DNA of 64,000 bases from Tetragenococcus halophilus subsp. flandriensis (GCF_030161475.1 NZ_BSUG01000032.1:1-64000); one strand, 5' to 3'; positions 8,901 to 18,058 are shown, counted from the stretch's first letter. Notes: generated by a model not told the origin, from the sequence alone. Numbers and translations are program-made.

Positions 8901-10892
8901 ATGAACACAGATACTAAAAATGATCAATTAGCAATTAATACTTTACGCACACTAGCAATCGATGCAGTGGAAAAAGCAAGTAGTGGACATATGGGCTTGC
9001 CTTTAGGGGCAGCTCCTATGGCCTATACATTATGGACGAAACATTTAAATATTAACCCTAATAATCCAGAATGGTTTAATCGCGACAGATTTGTATTGTC
9101 AGCAGGACATGGCTCTATGTTGCTGTACGGTTTACTTCATTTAAGTGGGTTCAATGTTTCAAAAAAGGATCTACAAGAGTTCCGTTCTTTTAATAGTAAA
9201 ACACCAGGCCATCCAGAATGGGAGCATACAGAAGGAGTAGAAGTAACGACTGGACCATTAGGACAAGGAATTTCTATGGGCGTTGGTATGGCCCTAGCTG
9301 AGAAAAAACTAGCGGATACTGTTAATAAGGACCAATATAAGATTATGGATCATTATACTTATGTGTTATGTGGTGATGGTGACTTGATGGAAGGTGTTAG
9401 TCACGAAGCGATCTCTTTTGCTGGTCATTTACAATTGGATAAATTAATTGTGCTATATGATTCTAATCAATCTTCTTTAGACGCTGCATTAGAACAATCT
9501 TTTTCTGACGATATCCAAAAGAAATTTGAAGCGGTCCATTGGCAGCATTTATTGGTTGAAGATGGACAAAATATAGAAAAAATTGATGAAGCTATTACAA
9601 AAGCTAAGAAAAACGATCAACCAACTTTGATTGAAGTTCGAACGGAGATTGGACATGGTTTACCGGAAATTGCAGGGACTAGTGATGCGCATAGCGATCC
9701 TGTAGGAGAAGAAAATGTAAAGAAAGCAAAACAAAATCTAGGTTGGAAATATGAAGAACCTTTCACTATACCAGATGAAGTTTATGATGTATTTTCTGAA
9801 ATAAAAAATAGAGGGCAGGGGTTAGAGAAAAAATGGAATGAAACAGTTTCGTTCTTTAAAAATGAATTTCCTGAAAAAGCACAAATTCTAGATGAATTTA
9901 CCAAGCAACAAATTTCTAAAAGTTGGGAGGAAATTTTTAAAGAGATTTCCTTTGATAATAAACCACTAGCTACTCGAAAAGCTTCGCATAAAGTACTAAA
10001 TGCATTACACTCCAGTGTTCCACAATTCATTGGAGGTGCCGCAGATGTCAGCTCATCAACAAAAGCGACAATTGACGGTTCTCCGGCGATAACGGCTTCT
10101 GATTTTTCCGGCGCCAACATTTATTTTGGCGTTAGAGAATTTGGGATGGCAGCTATCGCTAATGGATTAACATTGCATCATTTTTTGCCTTTCATTAGTA
10201 CTTACTTTATTTTTTCTGATTATATGAAACCAGCTGTCCGTTTAGCTGCTTTGATGGGGTTACCTGTTACTTATGTGTTTAGCCATGATAGTATTGCTGT
10301 TGGTAAAGATGGCCCCACACATCAACCGGTTGAACAATTAGCAGCTTTTCGTTCAATGCCTAATCTTCAAGTGATTCGTCCCGCCGATGGCAATGAAACA
10401 ATAGGAGCTTGGAAAATGGCTTTAGGACAAACGACAAAACCGACAATGCTGGTGCTGGAAAGACAAGCAACTGCGCCAGTAACTCATTCACTAGAACAAG
10501 CGATCGAAGGAGTGAGACGTGGTGGCTATATTGTTTCAGAGGCTGAAAAGCCTGCAGGATTATTAATTGCTACAGGTTCAGAAGTTTCTCTGGCACTGGA
10601 GGCTAAAGACGTTCTTGCTAAGGAAAATATCCATGTAAATGTTGTTAGTTTACCTTCATGGGACTTGTTCGAATTACAAGATGAAGAATATAAAGAAAAA
10701 GTCTTACCTAAAAATTTAACCAAACGCTTAACAATTGAAATGGCATCTAAATTAGGTTGGAGAGAATACGCGGGTAGTGATGGGAAGATTATGTCAGTAG
10801 ATTCTTTTGGTTATTCTGGCGATCCTGAAGAAGTAATGGACGCTTTCGGATTTACTGTCGAACAGGTTGTGAGTGAATTTAAATCATTATAA
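8901..10892 (+). CDS. tkt: transketolase
   Basis: Full-length 663-residue thiamine-diphosphate transketolase. It moves two-carbon units between ketose and aldose phosphates, for example sedoheptulose 7-phosphate plus glyceraldehyde 3-phosphate to two pentose phosphates. Seen: the ThDP-binding GDGDLMEGVSHEA near residue 155, the N-terminal DAVEKASSGHMGLPLG, the pyrimidine domain REFGMAAIANGL, and the SHDSIAVGKDGPTHQP loop. AAGGAGC precedes the ATG. As the last gene of a PTS operon it is probably a dedicated paralog; the housekeeping copy would be elsewhere. Its presence next to a heptose-phosphate isomerase suggests that the PTS product is turned into sedoheptulose 7-phosphate. Confidence 0.93.
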   Translation: MNTDTKNDQLAINTLRTLAIDAVEKASSGHMGLPLGAAPMAYTLWTKHLNINPNNPEWFNRDRFVLSAGHGSMLLYGLLHLSGFNVSKKDLQEFRSFNSKTPGHPEWEHTEGVEVTTGPLGQGISMGVGMALAEKKLADTVNKDQYKIMDHYTYVLCGDGDLMEGVSHEAISFAGHLQLDKLIVLYDSNQSSLDAALEQSFSDDIQKKFEAVHWQHLLVEDGQNIEKIDEAITKAKKNDQPTLIEVRTEIGHGLPEIAGTSDAHSDPVGEENVKKAKQNLGWKYEEPFTIPDEVYDVFSEIKNRGQGLEKKWNETVSFFKNEFPEKAQILDEFTKQQISKSWEEIFKEISFDNKPLATRKASHKVLNALHSSVPQFIGGAADVSSSTKATIDGSPAITASDFSGANIYFGVREFGMAAIANGLTLHHFLPFISTYFIFSDYMKPAVRLAALMGLPVTYVFSHDSIAVGKDGPTHQPVEQLAAFRSMPNLQVIRPADGNETIGAWKMALGQTTKPTMLVLERQATAPVTHSLEQAIEGVRRGGYIVSEAEKPAGLLIATGSEVSLALEAKDVLAKENIHVNVVSLPSWDLFELQDEEYKEKVLPKNLTKRLTIEMASKLGWREYAGSDGKIMSVDSFGYSGDPEEVMDAFGFTVEQVVSEFKSL

Positions 10893-11239
10893 TAACTATG
10901 TATTTTAATGCTATGACATTTATGAGATATTAACGCACAAGGCTCTTTGTAGTTTTTAGTAATTAAGAAAATGGGGATCTATTTACTTTTATTTTTAACA
11001 ACGTAATTAATAGCAAACGTAATAGACCCTTCATTTTCAAAGTTGTTTAACAATTGAATGAAAGGGCTTACTATAATTTTAACTATTAGTAAAGATCAAG
11101 ATAGTAATGAAATAGAACGGGTCAAGAGGAATTAATAATTACGCAAATTCATTAAAATAAGGTGAAATATAAAGAAAACTACTTAGCATTTTTAATTAAA
11201 AAAGAAATAAAAAAACTTACAATATAAGGAGTGAAATAA
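10893..11239. other. intergenic region, weak hairpin, no gene
   Basis: 347 bp without a credible gene. A hairpin at 11027-11066 (CCCTTCATT against AATGAAAGGG, one bulge) could end the transketolase transcript, but the T-run is poor. The promoter of the mannitol-type PTS must lie in the last 150 bp; I cannot place it with confidence. Confidence 0.5.
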
Positions 11240-12697
11240 TTGGATAACAACTCAAGTGGTAAATCTTTACGCATAAAGTTACAAAAATTTGGATCTACCT
11301 TAGCTTCTATGGTTATGCCTAACATAGGAATATTTATCGGCTGGGGAATACTAACTGCGCTATTTTTTCCTGATGGTTGGTTTCCCAATGAATATTTGGC
11401 AGAGCTAATTGATCCTACCATGAAATATTTAATACCAATACTAATTGGTTTTACTGCCGGTTATAACTTATATTCTTTTCGCGGTGGGGTTATTGGAGCG
11501 CTTGCTACAATGGGAGTAGTTATAGGTGCTGATATTAATATGTTAATAGCGGGTATGATAATGGGACCTTTAGCTGCATGGTTAATGAAAAAAACCGACA
11601 ATTTTTTAAAACCAAAAACCAAGTCCGGTTTAGAAATGTTAGTAGATAATTTTAGTCTTGGAATTCTTGGATTGTTATTGATGATTTTTGGTTATATGGC
11701 AGTTGAACCAATTATGAGCGTAATACTAACAGTATTAAGTGCAGGTGCTACATGGGCTACAGAAAAGTCTTTAATACCGTTAGCAGGTTTAATTGTTCCG
11801 CCAGCTCAAGTCTTGTTTTTAAATAATGCAATTAACCATGGCATAATGATACCTTTAGGAATCCTAGAGGCGTCTGAGGTTGGAAAATCTATTTTATTCT
11901 TTGTGGAAGCATTACCTGGCGGTTGGGTTGGTCTTTTGCTAGCGTATATCTTTTTTGGTGTAGGAGTTGCTAAAAAAACTGCCCCAGCAGCATTATTAAT
12001 TTTCTTTTTTGGAGGGATAGGAGAGCCTGGATTTCCTTTTGCTTTAATTAATCCTTTAACCATTATCGGGCCAATGCTTGGAAGTACTACTCAGTTATTG
12101 ATTGCTGGTTTGCTAAATGGCGGCTTAATTGGCCCCCTTGCTCCAGCCAGTATTTTTACATTTCTATCTATGACGCCGCAAGGTTCTTATTTGGCAAATT
12201 CTTTAGCATATATAGGCGGTATATTAGTTTCTTTTGTTGTAGTAGCGTTTATACTTAAGAAGACAACAAAGCAAAACAAAGAAGATGAAATATTAGAGGT
12301 AAGTAATGAATTAGAAACCAAAGATATGAGTAAAGGAAATTACAATGAAAACCCGAGTGGTAATAATGGAGTTAATGATATAAGTACCGTTACGAAAGCT
12401 CCTATTAGAAAAGTTATATTTGCTTGTGATGCTGGTATGGGATCAAGCGCCATGGGGACTTCGATGTTAAAAAAAAGAATTGAGAACGCTAAGTTAGATG
12501 TAGACATTAAAAATGTTTCAATTAATAATATTCCAGAAGACTATGATTTAATAATTACAAATAAACAACTGGAAGACAGGGTGAGGTCATTGACGAATCA
12601 ATATGGAAATAATGTAATTACAATAGAAAGTTTCCTTGATGAAGAGGAGTACAAGAAAATTATTGCTCATATTAAAGAAAGCCATGGAATAAAGTAG
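11240..12697 (+). CDS. PTS mannitol-type EIICB
   Basis: A 485-residue fusion of a mannitol-family IIC membrane domain (residues about 15-345) and a IIB domain (about 390-480). The IIC part shows MVMPNIGIFIGWGILTALFF, HGIMIPLGILEA and PLGxxxPG-type loops of MtlA. The IIB loop is ACDAGMGSSAMG with Cys396 as phosphate acceptor. The diagnostic GGIHE motif of true mannitol permeases reads GGIGEPGFPFA here, so a polyol other than mannitol is plausible. The start is TTG with AAGGAGTG upstream. IIA and a zinc-dependent dehydrogenase follow, replacing the usual mannitol-1-phosphate dehydrogenase. Confidence 0.85.
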   Translation: MDNNSSGKSLRIKLQKFGSTLASMVMPNIGIFIGWGILTALFFPDGWFPNEYLAELIDPTMKYLIPILIGFTAGYNLYSFRGGVIGALATMGVVIGADINMLIAGMIMGPLAAWLMKKTDNFLKPKTKSGLEMLVDNFSLGILGLLLMIFGYMAVEPIMSVILTVLSAGATWATEKSLIPLAGLIVPPAQVLFLNNAINHGIMIPLGILEASEVGKSILFFVEALPGGWVGLLLAYIFFGVGVAKKTAPAALLIFFFGGIGEPGFPFALINPLTIIGPMLGSTTQLLIAGLLNGGLIGPLAPASIFTFLSMTPQGSYLANSLAYIGGILVSFVVVAFILKKTTKQNKEDEILEVSNELETKDMSKGNYNENPSGNNGVNDISTVTKAPIRKVIFACDAGMGSSAMGTSMLKKRIENAKLDVDIKNVSINNIPEDYDLIITNKQLEDRVRSLTNQYGNNVITIESFLDEEEYKKIIAHIKESHGIK

Positions 12698-12757
12698 TGT
12701 AAAATTCTAAAAAATAAGCAAACGTATTCTAAGGTTTAGAAAAAAGGTGGACTCTAA

Positions 12758-13204
12758 ATGGAACCAATTATTGATGAAAAAAATATTATAATTAATCCGA
12801 ATATTTCCAACAAGGAAGATGCGATTAAACTTGTTGGAAATATATTGGTAAACAATGGTTACGTTGAAGAAGAATATATTGATTTAATGTTTGAAAGAGA
12901 AAAAAGTACTTCTACTTATATAGGAAATAATATAGCTATACCACATGGTATTGAAAGTTCTAAAAAAATAATTAAACATTCTGGGATATCTTTAATTCAG
13001 CTCCCTAATGGAATCGACTACGATGGTAATACAGTCCACATAGTTATGGGAATAGCTGGAAAAAATAATGAACACTTAAATATGCTCTCTCAAATAGCAG
13101 AAACATTTATGGACATTGATAATGTTAGTGCAGTTAAAAATGCGAAAACAAAAAGAGAAATTTTAAATCTACTCGCAGTAAATATGGATGAGGTGAACAA
13201 TTAG
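12758..13204 (+). CDS. PTS mannitol-type EIIA
   Basis: A 148-residue EIIA of the mannitol/fructose family. The active-site segment NNIAIPHGIESS puts the phosphorylated histidine at residue 63. It passes phosphate from HPr to the IIB domain of the preceding permease. AAAGGTGG lies upstream of the ATG. The next gene begins only 3 bp after its stop, so they are co-transcribed. Confidence 0.9.
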   Translation: MEPIIDEKNIIINPNISNKEDAIKLVGNILVNNGYVEEEYIDLMFEREKSTSTYIGNNIAIPHGIESSKKIIKHSGISLIQLPNGIDYDGNTVHIVMGIAGKNNEHLNMLSQIAETFMDIDNVSAVKNAKTKREILNLLAVNMDEVNN

Positions 13205-13207
13205 ACT

Positions 13208-14245
13208 ATGAAAAGCAGTGTATTTAACGGTAAAGAATTTGACATCGTAGAACAAGACATTCCAGAATTATTAGAGGGGGAAGTGTTAATCAAAAATAGT
13301 GCTTGTGGAATTTGCGGTTCTGATATAGGGAGGGCAAAAAATGGAGAAGCACAACCTGGGAAAGTGCTTGGACATGAATTTTCTGGAAAAATTATCAACA
13401 TTAATGGTTCATCGGGTAGTTTCCAAATAGGTGATAAAGTTATCGGGGCTGTACACGCACCTTGCTATACTTGCCATGAGTGTCTAAGAGGTCATACTAC
13501 AAAATGCGAAAAATGGAACAAATATAATATTAATCCAGGTGGATTCTCAGAGTATTTTAAAGTCAGTATTAACTTATTAGAAAGAACTTTCTTTAGGATT
13601 CCTGAAAATGTTTCTCTAGAAAAAGCAACTTTGGGAGAACCTATTGCATGTTGTATTAGAGCTCAAAAATTAGTAAATCACAATCCGGGCGATAATGTAT
13701 TAATAATTGGTGCTGGAACAATTGGAAACATACACTTGTGCTTATCTAGGTTAAAACAACCTGGTAAAGTTATAGTTACTGATATCTCTAATGAAAAATT
13801 AGAGTTATCTTCTAACATAGGAGCAGATTACACTATTAATAATAAAGAAAATAATCTAAAAAAGAAGGTTCTGGATTTAACTGAAGGTTTTGGACCAGAT
13901 ATAATTTATGTATGTGCTCCAGTGCCAGAACTAATAACCGAAGCTGTTGAACTTGTAAGAAATGGTGGGGCTGTGTGTGTATTTGCGCCGGTATATAATA
14001 ATAATGTTCCTATAGATTCTATGAGATTAATTAATAATGAAATTAAAGTTTTTGGGACATACAGTCTCGATCCAAGTAATTTAGGTGAAGCCTTGGTACT
14101 ATTGGATCAAAAATTAATACCATCCGAGCTGTTTTTAACCCATGAATTTCCACTAGTTAATTTTAACGAAGCATTTGAAAATGCTCAAATAGATGTAGGA
14201 AAAGACGGAAATGTTTCACTTAAAACACTAATTAAATTTGATTAG
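13208..14245 (+). CDS. zinc-dependent medium-chain dehydrogenase, probably polyol-phosphate
   Basis: A 345-residue MDR alcohol dehydrogenase. Catalytic zinc residues are in CGICGSD and GHEFSG; the structural zinc site is the CYTCHECLRGHTTKC cluster; the nucleotide-binding motif is GAGTIG in the Rossmann fold at about residue 168. Such enzymes oxidise sugar alcohols or their phosphates with NAD (sorbitol, galactitol-1-phosphate or L-threonine relatives). Because it follows a polyol-type PTS directly, the likely substrate is the alditol phosphate made by that PTS. The exact sugar is not readable from sequence. Confidence 0.8.
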   Translation: MKSSVFNGKEFDIVEQDIPELLEGEVLIKNSACGICGSDIGRAKNGEAQPGKVLGHEFSGKIININGSSGSFQIGDKVIGAVHAPCYTCHECLRGHTTKCEKWNKYNINPGGFSEYFKVSINLLERTFFRIPENVSLEKATLGEPIACCIRAQKLVNHNPGDNVLIIGAGTIGNIHLCLSRLKQPGKVIVTDISNEKLELSSNIGADYTINNKENNLKKKVLDLTEGFGPDIIYVCAPVPELITEAVELVRNGGAVCVFAPVYNNNVPIDSMRLINNEIKVFGTYSLDPSNLGEALVLLDQKLIPSELFLTHEFPLVNFNEAFENAQIDVGKDGNVSLKTLIKFD

Positions 14246-14360
14246 AACGGAGAAATAATGAATTCTTAGTTTCGCTATCTTTAGTATTTTTACTCAATCT
14301 AGGTTAAAATGGAGAAAATACACTATTTATTTACAAATATAACTAAAGAGAGTGATAAAA

Positions 14361-15143
14361 GTGTTCACAAATCAATTTGCTTATGCCCAAGAACGTAAAA
14401 ATAAAATACTGTCTCTATTAGAAACACAAAATAGAGTTCAAGTTTCAGACTTGGTAGAATTGTTTCAGGTGTCTGGAAGCACCGTGCGCACGGACTTGCG
14501 TGAATTAGAAAAAGAACAGCAATTAATTAGAACACACGGTGGTGCTATTCCTATGAACCAACGTAGTTTTGAGGATTTTCCTGGTTCTCGTGAAGTGACA
14601 GAAGGAAAGAAGAAAATTGCTAAAGCTGCGGTAAACTTAATTGATGATGGGGATTCGATTGCGATCGATACAGGAACTTCTTGTCTGACTTTTGCTGAAG
14701 CCCTTGCGCATTCCCAAAAAAACAAGCTTAAAATTGTCACCTATGATTTACATATTGCTACGTATTTAAGTGAAAATACAGACTATGAGATTGTTTCTGT
14801 TGGTGGTGTCGTGAGAAATGGCTTCGAATATAGTGCGGGGGAATTTACCATTAACCAATTAAAAACATTTTTAGTAGATAAAGCAATCATTGCTACCACC
14901 GCTTTTACCACTTTGAATGGTTTTTCGACACCTAATGTCACTATTGCTGAATTAAAAGCTGGTTTATTTGAAATTGCTCGAAAGAAAATTGTTCTTTGCA
15001 CTAAAGAAAAGATTGGGAAAGATAGCTTTAAAGTATTTGCTAACACAGAACAAGCGAATGTCTTGATTGTTGATGAAGAATTAGTGGAAAAACAACAAAA
15101 GTTACTCAAAGATAAAAAGGTTCATTTGTTAATGACAGATTAA
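14361..15143 (+). CDS. DeoR-family transcription regulator
   Basis: About 260 residues: N-terminal winged HTH (RKNKILSLLETQ then VSDLVELFQVSGSTVRTDLREL and the typical RTHGGAIP) and a C-terminal sugar-phosphate sensor domain with IDTGTSCLTFAEAL. These repressors usually release DNA when a phosphorylated sugar binds. GTG at 14361 is preferred over GTG at 14352, which sits directly on the AAAGAGAG ribosome site. It lies between the polyol PTS genes and the deoC operon and could control either or both. Confidence 0.85.
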   Translation: MFTNQFAYAQERKNKILSLLETQNRVQVSDLVELFQVSGSTVRTDLRELEKEQQLIRTHGGAIPMNQRSFEDFPGSREVTEGKKKIAKAAVNLIDDGDSIAIDTGTSCLTFAEALAHSQKNKLKIVTYDLHIATYLSENTDYEIVSVGGVVRNGFEYSAGEFTINQLKTFLVDKAIIATTAFTTLNGFSTPNVTIAELKAGLFEIARKKIVLCTKEKIGKDSFKVFANTEQANVLIVDEELVEKQQKLLKDKKVHLLMTD

Positions 15144-15149
15144 TGATAA

Positions 15150-15188
15150 AAAGAATTTTAGCTAAGCTGACAGTTAAAATTCTTTTTT
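15150..15188 (+). terminator. terminator after the DeoR gene
   Basis: A perfect 11-bp stem (AAAGAATTTTA with TAAAATTCTTT, loop of 14) ends in a T-run. Confidence 0.8.
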
Positions 15189-15200
15189 GTTATAAATGAG

Positions 15201-15233
15201 AATAAAAGCAAAAACCTTTCGTTTGCTTTTATT
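15201..15233 (+). promoter_or_regulatory. inverted repeat abutting the deoC promoter
   Basis: A perfect 12-bp inverted repeat (AATAAAAGCAAA with TTTGCTTTTATT, 9-base loop) ends just before the -35 box at 15236. It may be an operator for the upstream DeoR regulator or a second terminator; its position fits an operator. Confidence 0.45.
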
Positions 15234-15235
15234 TA

Positions 15236-15263
15236 TTGACAATGTAAAAGTGAATGCTATGAT
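15236..15263 (+). promoter_or_regulatory. strong sigma-A promoter for the deoC operon
   Basis: TTGACA at 15236-15241 and TATGAT at 15258-15263 are separated by 16 bp. The start codon lies 32 bp downstream of the -10. Confidence 0.8.
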
Positions 15264-15294
15264 GAAACCGTAAACAAAAAAAGGAGGACGTAAA

Positions 15295-15981
15295 ATGACA
15301 GTAGATATGACCGTTGAAAAACTCGCAAACAAAATCGATCACACACTATTGAAGGCAGACGCGCAAGAAGCTGATTTTGAGAAATTGTGTCAGGAAGCAC
15401 GAGAATATGGGTTTAAGATGGTGGCTATTAATTCGGCACCTGTTGCTTTATGTAAAAAATTATTGCAGGGGAGTTCGGTTTATGTTGGTGCAGCAATTGG
15501 CTTTCCTTTAGGACAAACAACTATTGAGACCAAAGCTTTTGAAACAAAAGAAGCGATTGAAAACGGTGCTGATGAAATTGATTATGTCATTAATATTTCG
15601 AAGTTGAAAGATGGCGATTTTAGTTATATTGAAAAAGAAATGAAAGCTATTGTAGATATCTGCAAAAATAAAGGTATTCTTTCAAAAGTTATTCTGGAAA
15701 CTTGTTATTTAACCGATGAGGAAAAGAAAAAAGTATGTGAGATAGCAAAAGAAATTCAACCAGATTTCGTCAAAACTTCTACAGGTTTTGGTTCGGCTGG
15801 TGCAACGGTAGCGGATGTCCAATTAATGAAACAAATAGTGGGAAATAAAGTAAAAGTCAAAGCAGCAGGTGGTATCCGTGATTTGAAAACCGCCAAAGAA
15901 ATGATTGAAGCTGGAGCTGAGCGATTAGGCATGAGTGCGGGTGTCAAGGTAGTTGAAGAATACCAAAACGAGAGAGGATAA
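15295..15981 (+). CDS. deoC: deoxyribose-phosphate aldolase (DeoC family)
   Basis: A 228-residue class I TIM-barrel aldolase that splits 2-deoxy-D-ribose 5-phosphate into acetaldehyde and glyceraldehyde 3-phosphate. The Schiff-base lysine is in DFVKTSTGFG; the helper lysine in KVKAAGGIRD; the N-terminal KIDHTLLK and the DEIDYVINI segment also match. AAGGAGGACG precedes the ATG. It is not accompanied by nucleoside phosphorylase or phosphopentomutase as in classical deo operons but by two sugar oxidoreductases, so it may act on a related deoxy-sugar phosphate here. Confidence 0.88.
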   Translation: MTVDMTVEKLANKIDHTLLKADAQEADFEKLCQEAREYGFKMVAINSAPVALCKKLLQGSSVYVGAAIGFPLGQTTIETKAFETKEAIENGADEIDYVINISKLKDGDFSYIEKEMKAIVDICKNKGILSKVILETCYLTDEEKKKVCEIAKEIQPDFVKTSTGFGSAGATVADVQLMKQIVGNKVKVKAAGGIRDLKTAKEMIEAGAERLGMSAGVKVVEEYQNERG

Positions 15982-15987
15982 AATTAG

Positions 15988-16995
15988 ATGGTCAATATTT
16001 GTTTAATTGGGACAGGGCGGGCTGGTATGATCCACGGCAGAAATATGGTTAAAAAAATTAAGTATGCAGAACTGTCCGCTTTGTGTGATCCTATGGAAGA
16101 AAACTTACAAAATGCACAAGCAGAATTAGCAGTCAAATATACTTATCAAGATTATCAAGAGGCCTTAGCCAATGATGAAATTGATGCAGTGATTATTGTG
16201 ACACCAACCGCTTATCATAAAGAAATCGCGATTGCTGCGGCTAAGGCAAAAAAACATATTCTATGTGAGAAACCACTTGCTATGGACGAACAAGAATGTA
16301 AAGAAATTATAAGTGAAGCCCAAAAAAATAACGTGAAGTTACAAGTCGGTTTCATGCGTCGCTTTGATGTTAGCTTTCAAGAAGCAAAGAAGGTAATTGA
16401 TAGCGGAGAAATTGGGGATGTTGTATTAGTCAAATCATTAACTCATGGACCAAGCAAACCCAAAGAATGGATGTATGATATTTCACTTAGTAGTGGACCA
16501 ATCGGTGAAGTAAACAGTCATGATTTGGATACCTTAAGGTGGTTTGCCAACGACGAAGTTGCAAGTATTTATGCCATTGGCGGCAATTTCCGTTCACCTG
16601 AAATGGGTGGGCAGTACCCTGATTATTATGACACGGTTTCAATGAATTTAAAATTTAAAAATGGCATTTTAGGCGCTATTGATGGCGCTCAGTATGTGCA
16701 ATATGGTTATGATGCTCGTGCCGAGATTTTAGGAACTAACGGTAGTATTTTGATTGGTGATCAAGGGAAAAATAATTTATTTGTCGCCAATAAAAATCAC
16801 CAAATCACTCATTCTACCATGAATAGCTGGACATACCTTTTTCGAGAAGCTTATGTAAAAGAAGATCAAGCTTTTGTTGATTGTATCATGGAAGATACGA
16901 TGCCCCTGGTTACAGGATACGATGGTTTAATGGCTGTTAAATTGGTTCACACCGGTTTAACCTCTTTATTAAACAACAAGATTGAATACTTATAA
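15988..16995 (+). CDS. Gfo/Idh/MocA-family oxidoreductase (inositol 2-dehydrogenase-like)
   Basis: A 335-residue NAD(P)-dependent sugar oxidoreductase. The N-terminal Rossmann fold has IGTGRAGMIHGRN; the family motif EKPLAMD is at about residue 94-100; the catalytic-region GEVNSHDLDTLRWF contains the conserved histidine and aspartate of inositol dehydrogenases. It starts 6 bp after deoC and is in the same operon. Possible activity is oxidation of a cyclitol or sugar; no iolE, iolC or iolD partners are seen. Confidence 0.8.
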   Translation: MVNICLIGTGRAGMIHGRNMVKKIKYAELSALCDPMEENLQNAQAELAVKYTYQDYQEALANDEIDAVIIVTPTAYHKEIAIAAAKAKKHILCEKPLAMDEQECKEIISEAQKNNVKLQVGFMRRFDVSFQEAKKVIDSGEIGDVVLVKSLTHGPSKPKEWMYDISLSSGPIGEVNSHDLDTLRWFANDEVASIYAIGGNFRSPEMGGQYPDYYDTVSMNLKFKNGILGAIDGAQYVQYGYDARAEILGTNGSILIGDQGKNNLFVANKNHQITHSTMNSWTYLFREAYVKEDQAFVDCIMEDTMPLVTGYDGLMAVKLVHTGLTSLLNNKIEYL

Positions 16996-17014
16996 TCAAA
17001 AAAGGAAGTGTAGA

Positions 17015-18058
17015 ATGAAAACAGTACAGCTTTATGAAAAAGAAAAAATACATGTGGATGATGTAGAGAGACCGGTCATAAATGAAAATGAAATACTATT
17101 AAAAGTGAAGGTCGCTTCTCTTTGTGGTACTGACGTACGAATGTACAAAAATGGCGCTGCAGGTGTTAATGGAGACCATCCTTTAACATTGGGGCATGAA
17201 ATTTCTGGAATTATTGAAGAAGTAGGGAACCATATTACTTCTTATAAAGTGGGTCAAAAAGTTGCTGTGGCGCCAAATATTGGTTGTGGTAACTGTGATC
17301 AATGTGTTAGTGGAAACACTCATTTATGTGCCAACTATCGAGCTTTTGGTATTCATTTAGCGGGCGGTTTTGCCGAGTATTTAAAGGTCCCTGAAAAAGC
17401 CATTCAACAAGGAAATATTACACTTTTAGCTAATAGCACTTCTTTTGAACAAGGAGCTCTAATTGAGCCTTTTAGTTGTGTATTTAATGGTCAAGAGATC
17501 GCTGGCGTTTTTCCTGGAGACTCAGTTTTGATTATCGGTGGAGGACCTATCGGCATTATGCACGCGATGCTAGCTTTTAGCAAAGGAGCGAGTCAGGTGA
17601 TTTTAAACGATCATCATGAAAGTCGCATGGAAGCAGCTAGAAGAATTTTACCCCAATTAACAACTTTATCAGGTGGGGATTTAGCGGATAAAATCGCTGA
17701 AAAGACACAAGGAAAAGGAGTGGATCTTTGCATAGTCGCAGCACCTTCACCACAAGCACAAACAGAAAGTATACATTATATGGCAACAAACGGTCGTTTA
17801 CTTTTCTTTGGAGGTCTACCTAAAGATCGCGAAAATGTACCATTAAATACTAATACTTTGCATTATAAGCAATTACAGATTTTTGGCTGTACTAGAGCAA
17901 GCTTATCATCTTATCGTAGATCTGAAAAGTTGATTGCTAGTGGACAGGTACCGATTGAGCGACTAATTACCAATAGGTACCCACTAAAGAAATTTAAACA
18001 AGCGTTGGAAAATGCTGAAAAATCGGTTGGCTTGAAAAACGTGGTTGTGTTTGAATGA
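17015..18058 (+). CDS. zinc-dependent medium-chain sugar/polyol dehydrogenase
   Basis: A 347-residue MDR enzyme of the sorbitol/threonine dehydrogenase group. Catalytic zinc: CGTDVRMY and GHEISG; structural zinc: GCGNCDQCVSGNTHLC; NAD loop: GGGPIG. ATG at 17015 with AAAGGAAGTG is preferred; a longer frame overlapping the previous gene starts at 16982 without a ribosome site. Together with the Gfo/Idh enzyme it gives two successive oxidation or reduction steps feeding or draining the DeoC reaction. No transporter belongs strictly to this operon. Confidence 0.82.
   Translation: MKTVQLYEKEKIHVDDVERPVINENEILLKVKVASLCGTDVRMYKNGAAGVNGDHPLTLGHEISGIIEEVGNHITSYKVGQKVAVAPNIGCGNCDQCVSGNTHLCANYRAFGIHLAGGFAEYLKVPEKAIQQGNITLLANSTSFEQGALIEPFSCVFNGQEIAGVFPGDSVLIIGGGPIGIMHAMLAFSKGASQVILNDHHESRMEAARRILPQLTTLSGGDLADKIAEKTQGKGVDLCIVAAPSPQAQTESIHYMATNGRLLFFGGLPKDRENVPLNTNTLHYKQLQIFGCTRASLSSYRRSEKLIASGQVPIERLITNRYPLKKFKQALENAEKSVGLKNVVVFE

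Noticed and set aside
16982-17014. Longer N-terminus for the second zinc dehydrogenase
   Set aside because: It overlaps the previous gene and lacks a ribosome site; ATG 17015 follows AAAGGAAGTG and matches family length.
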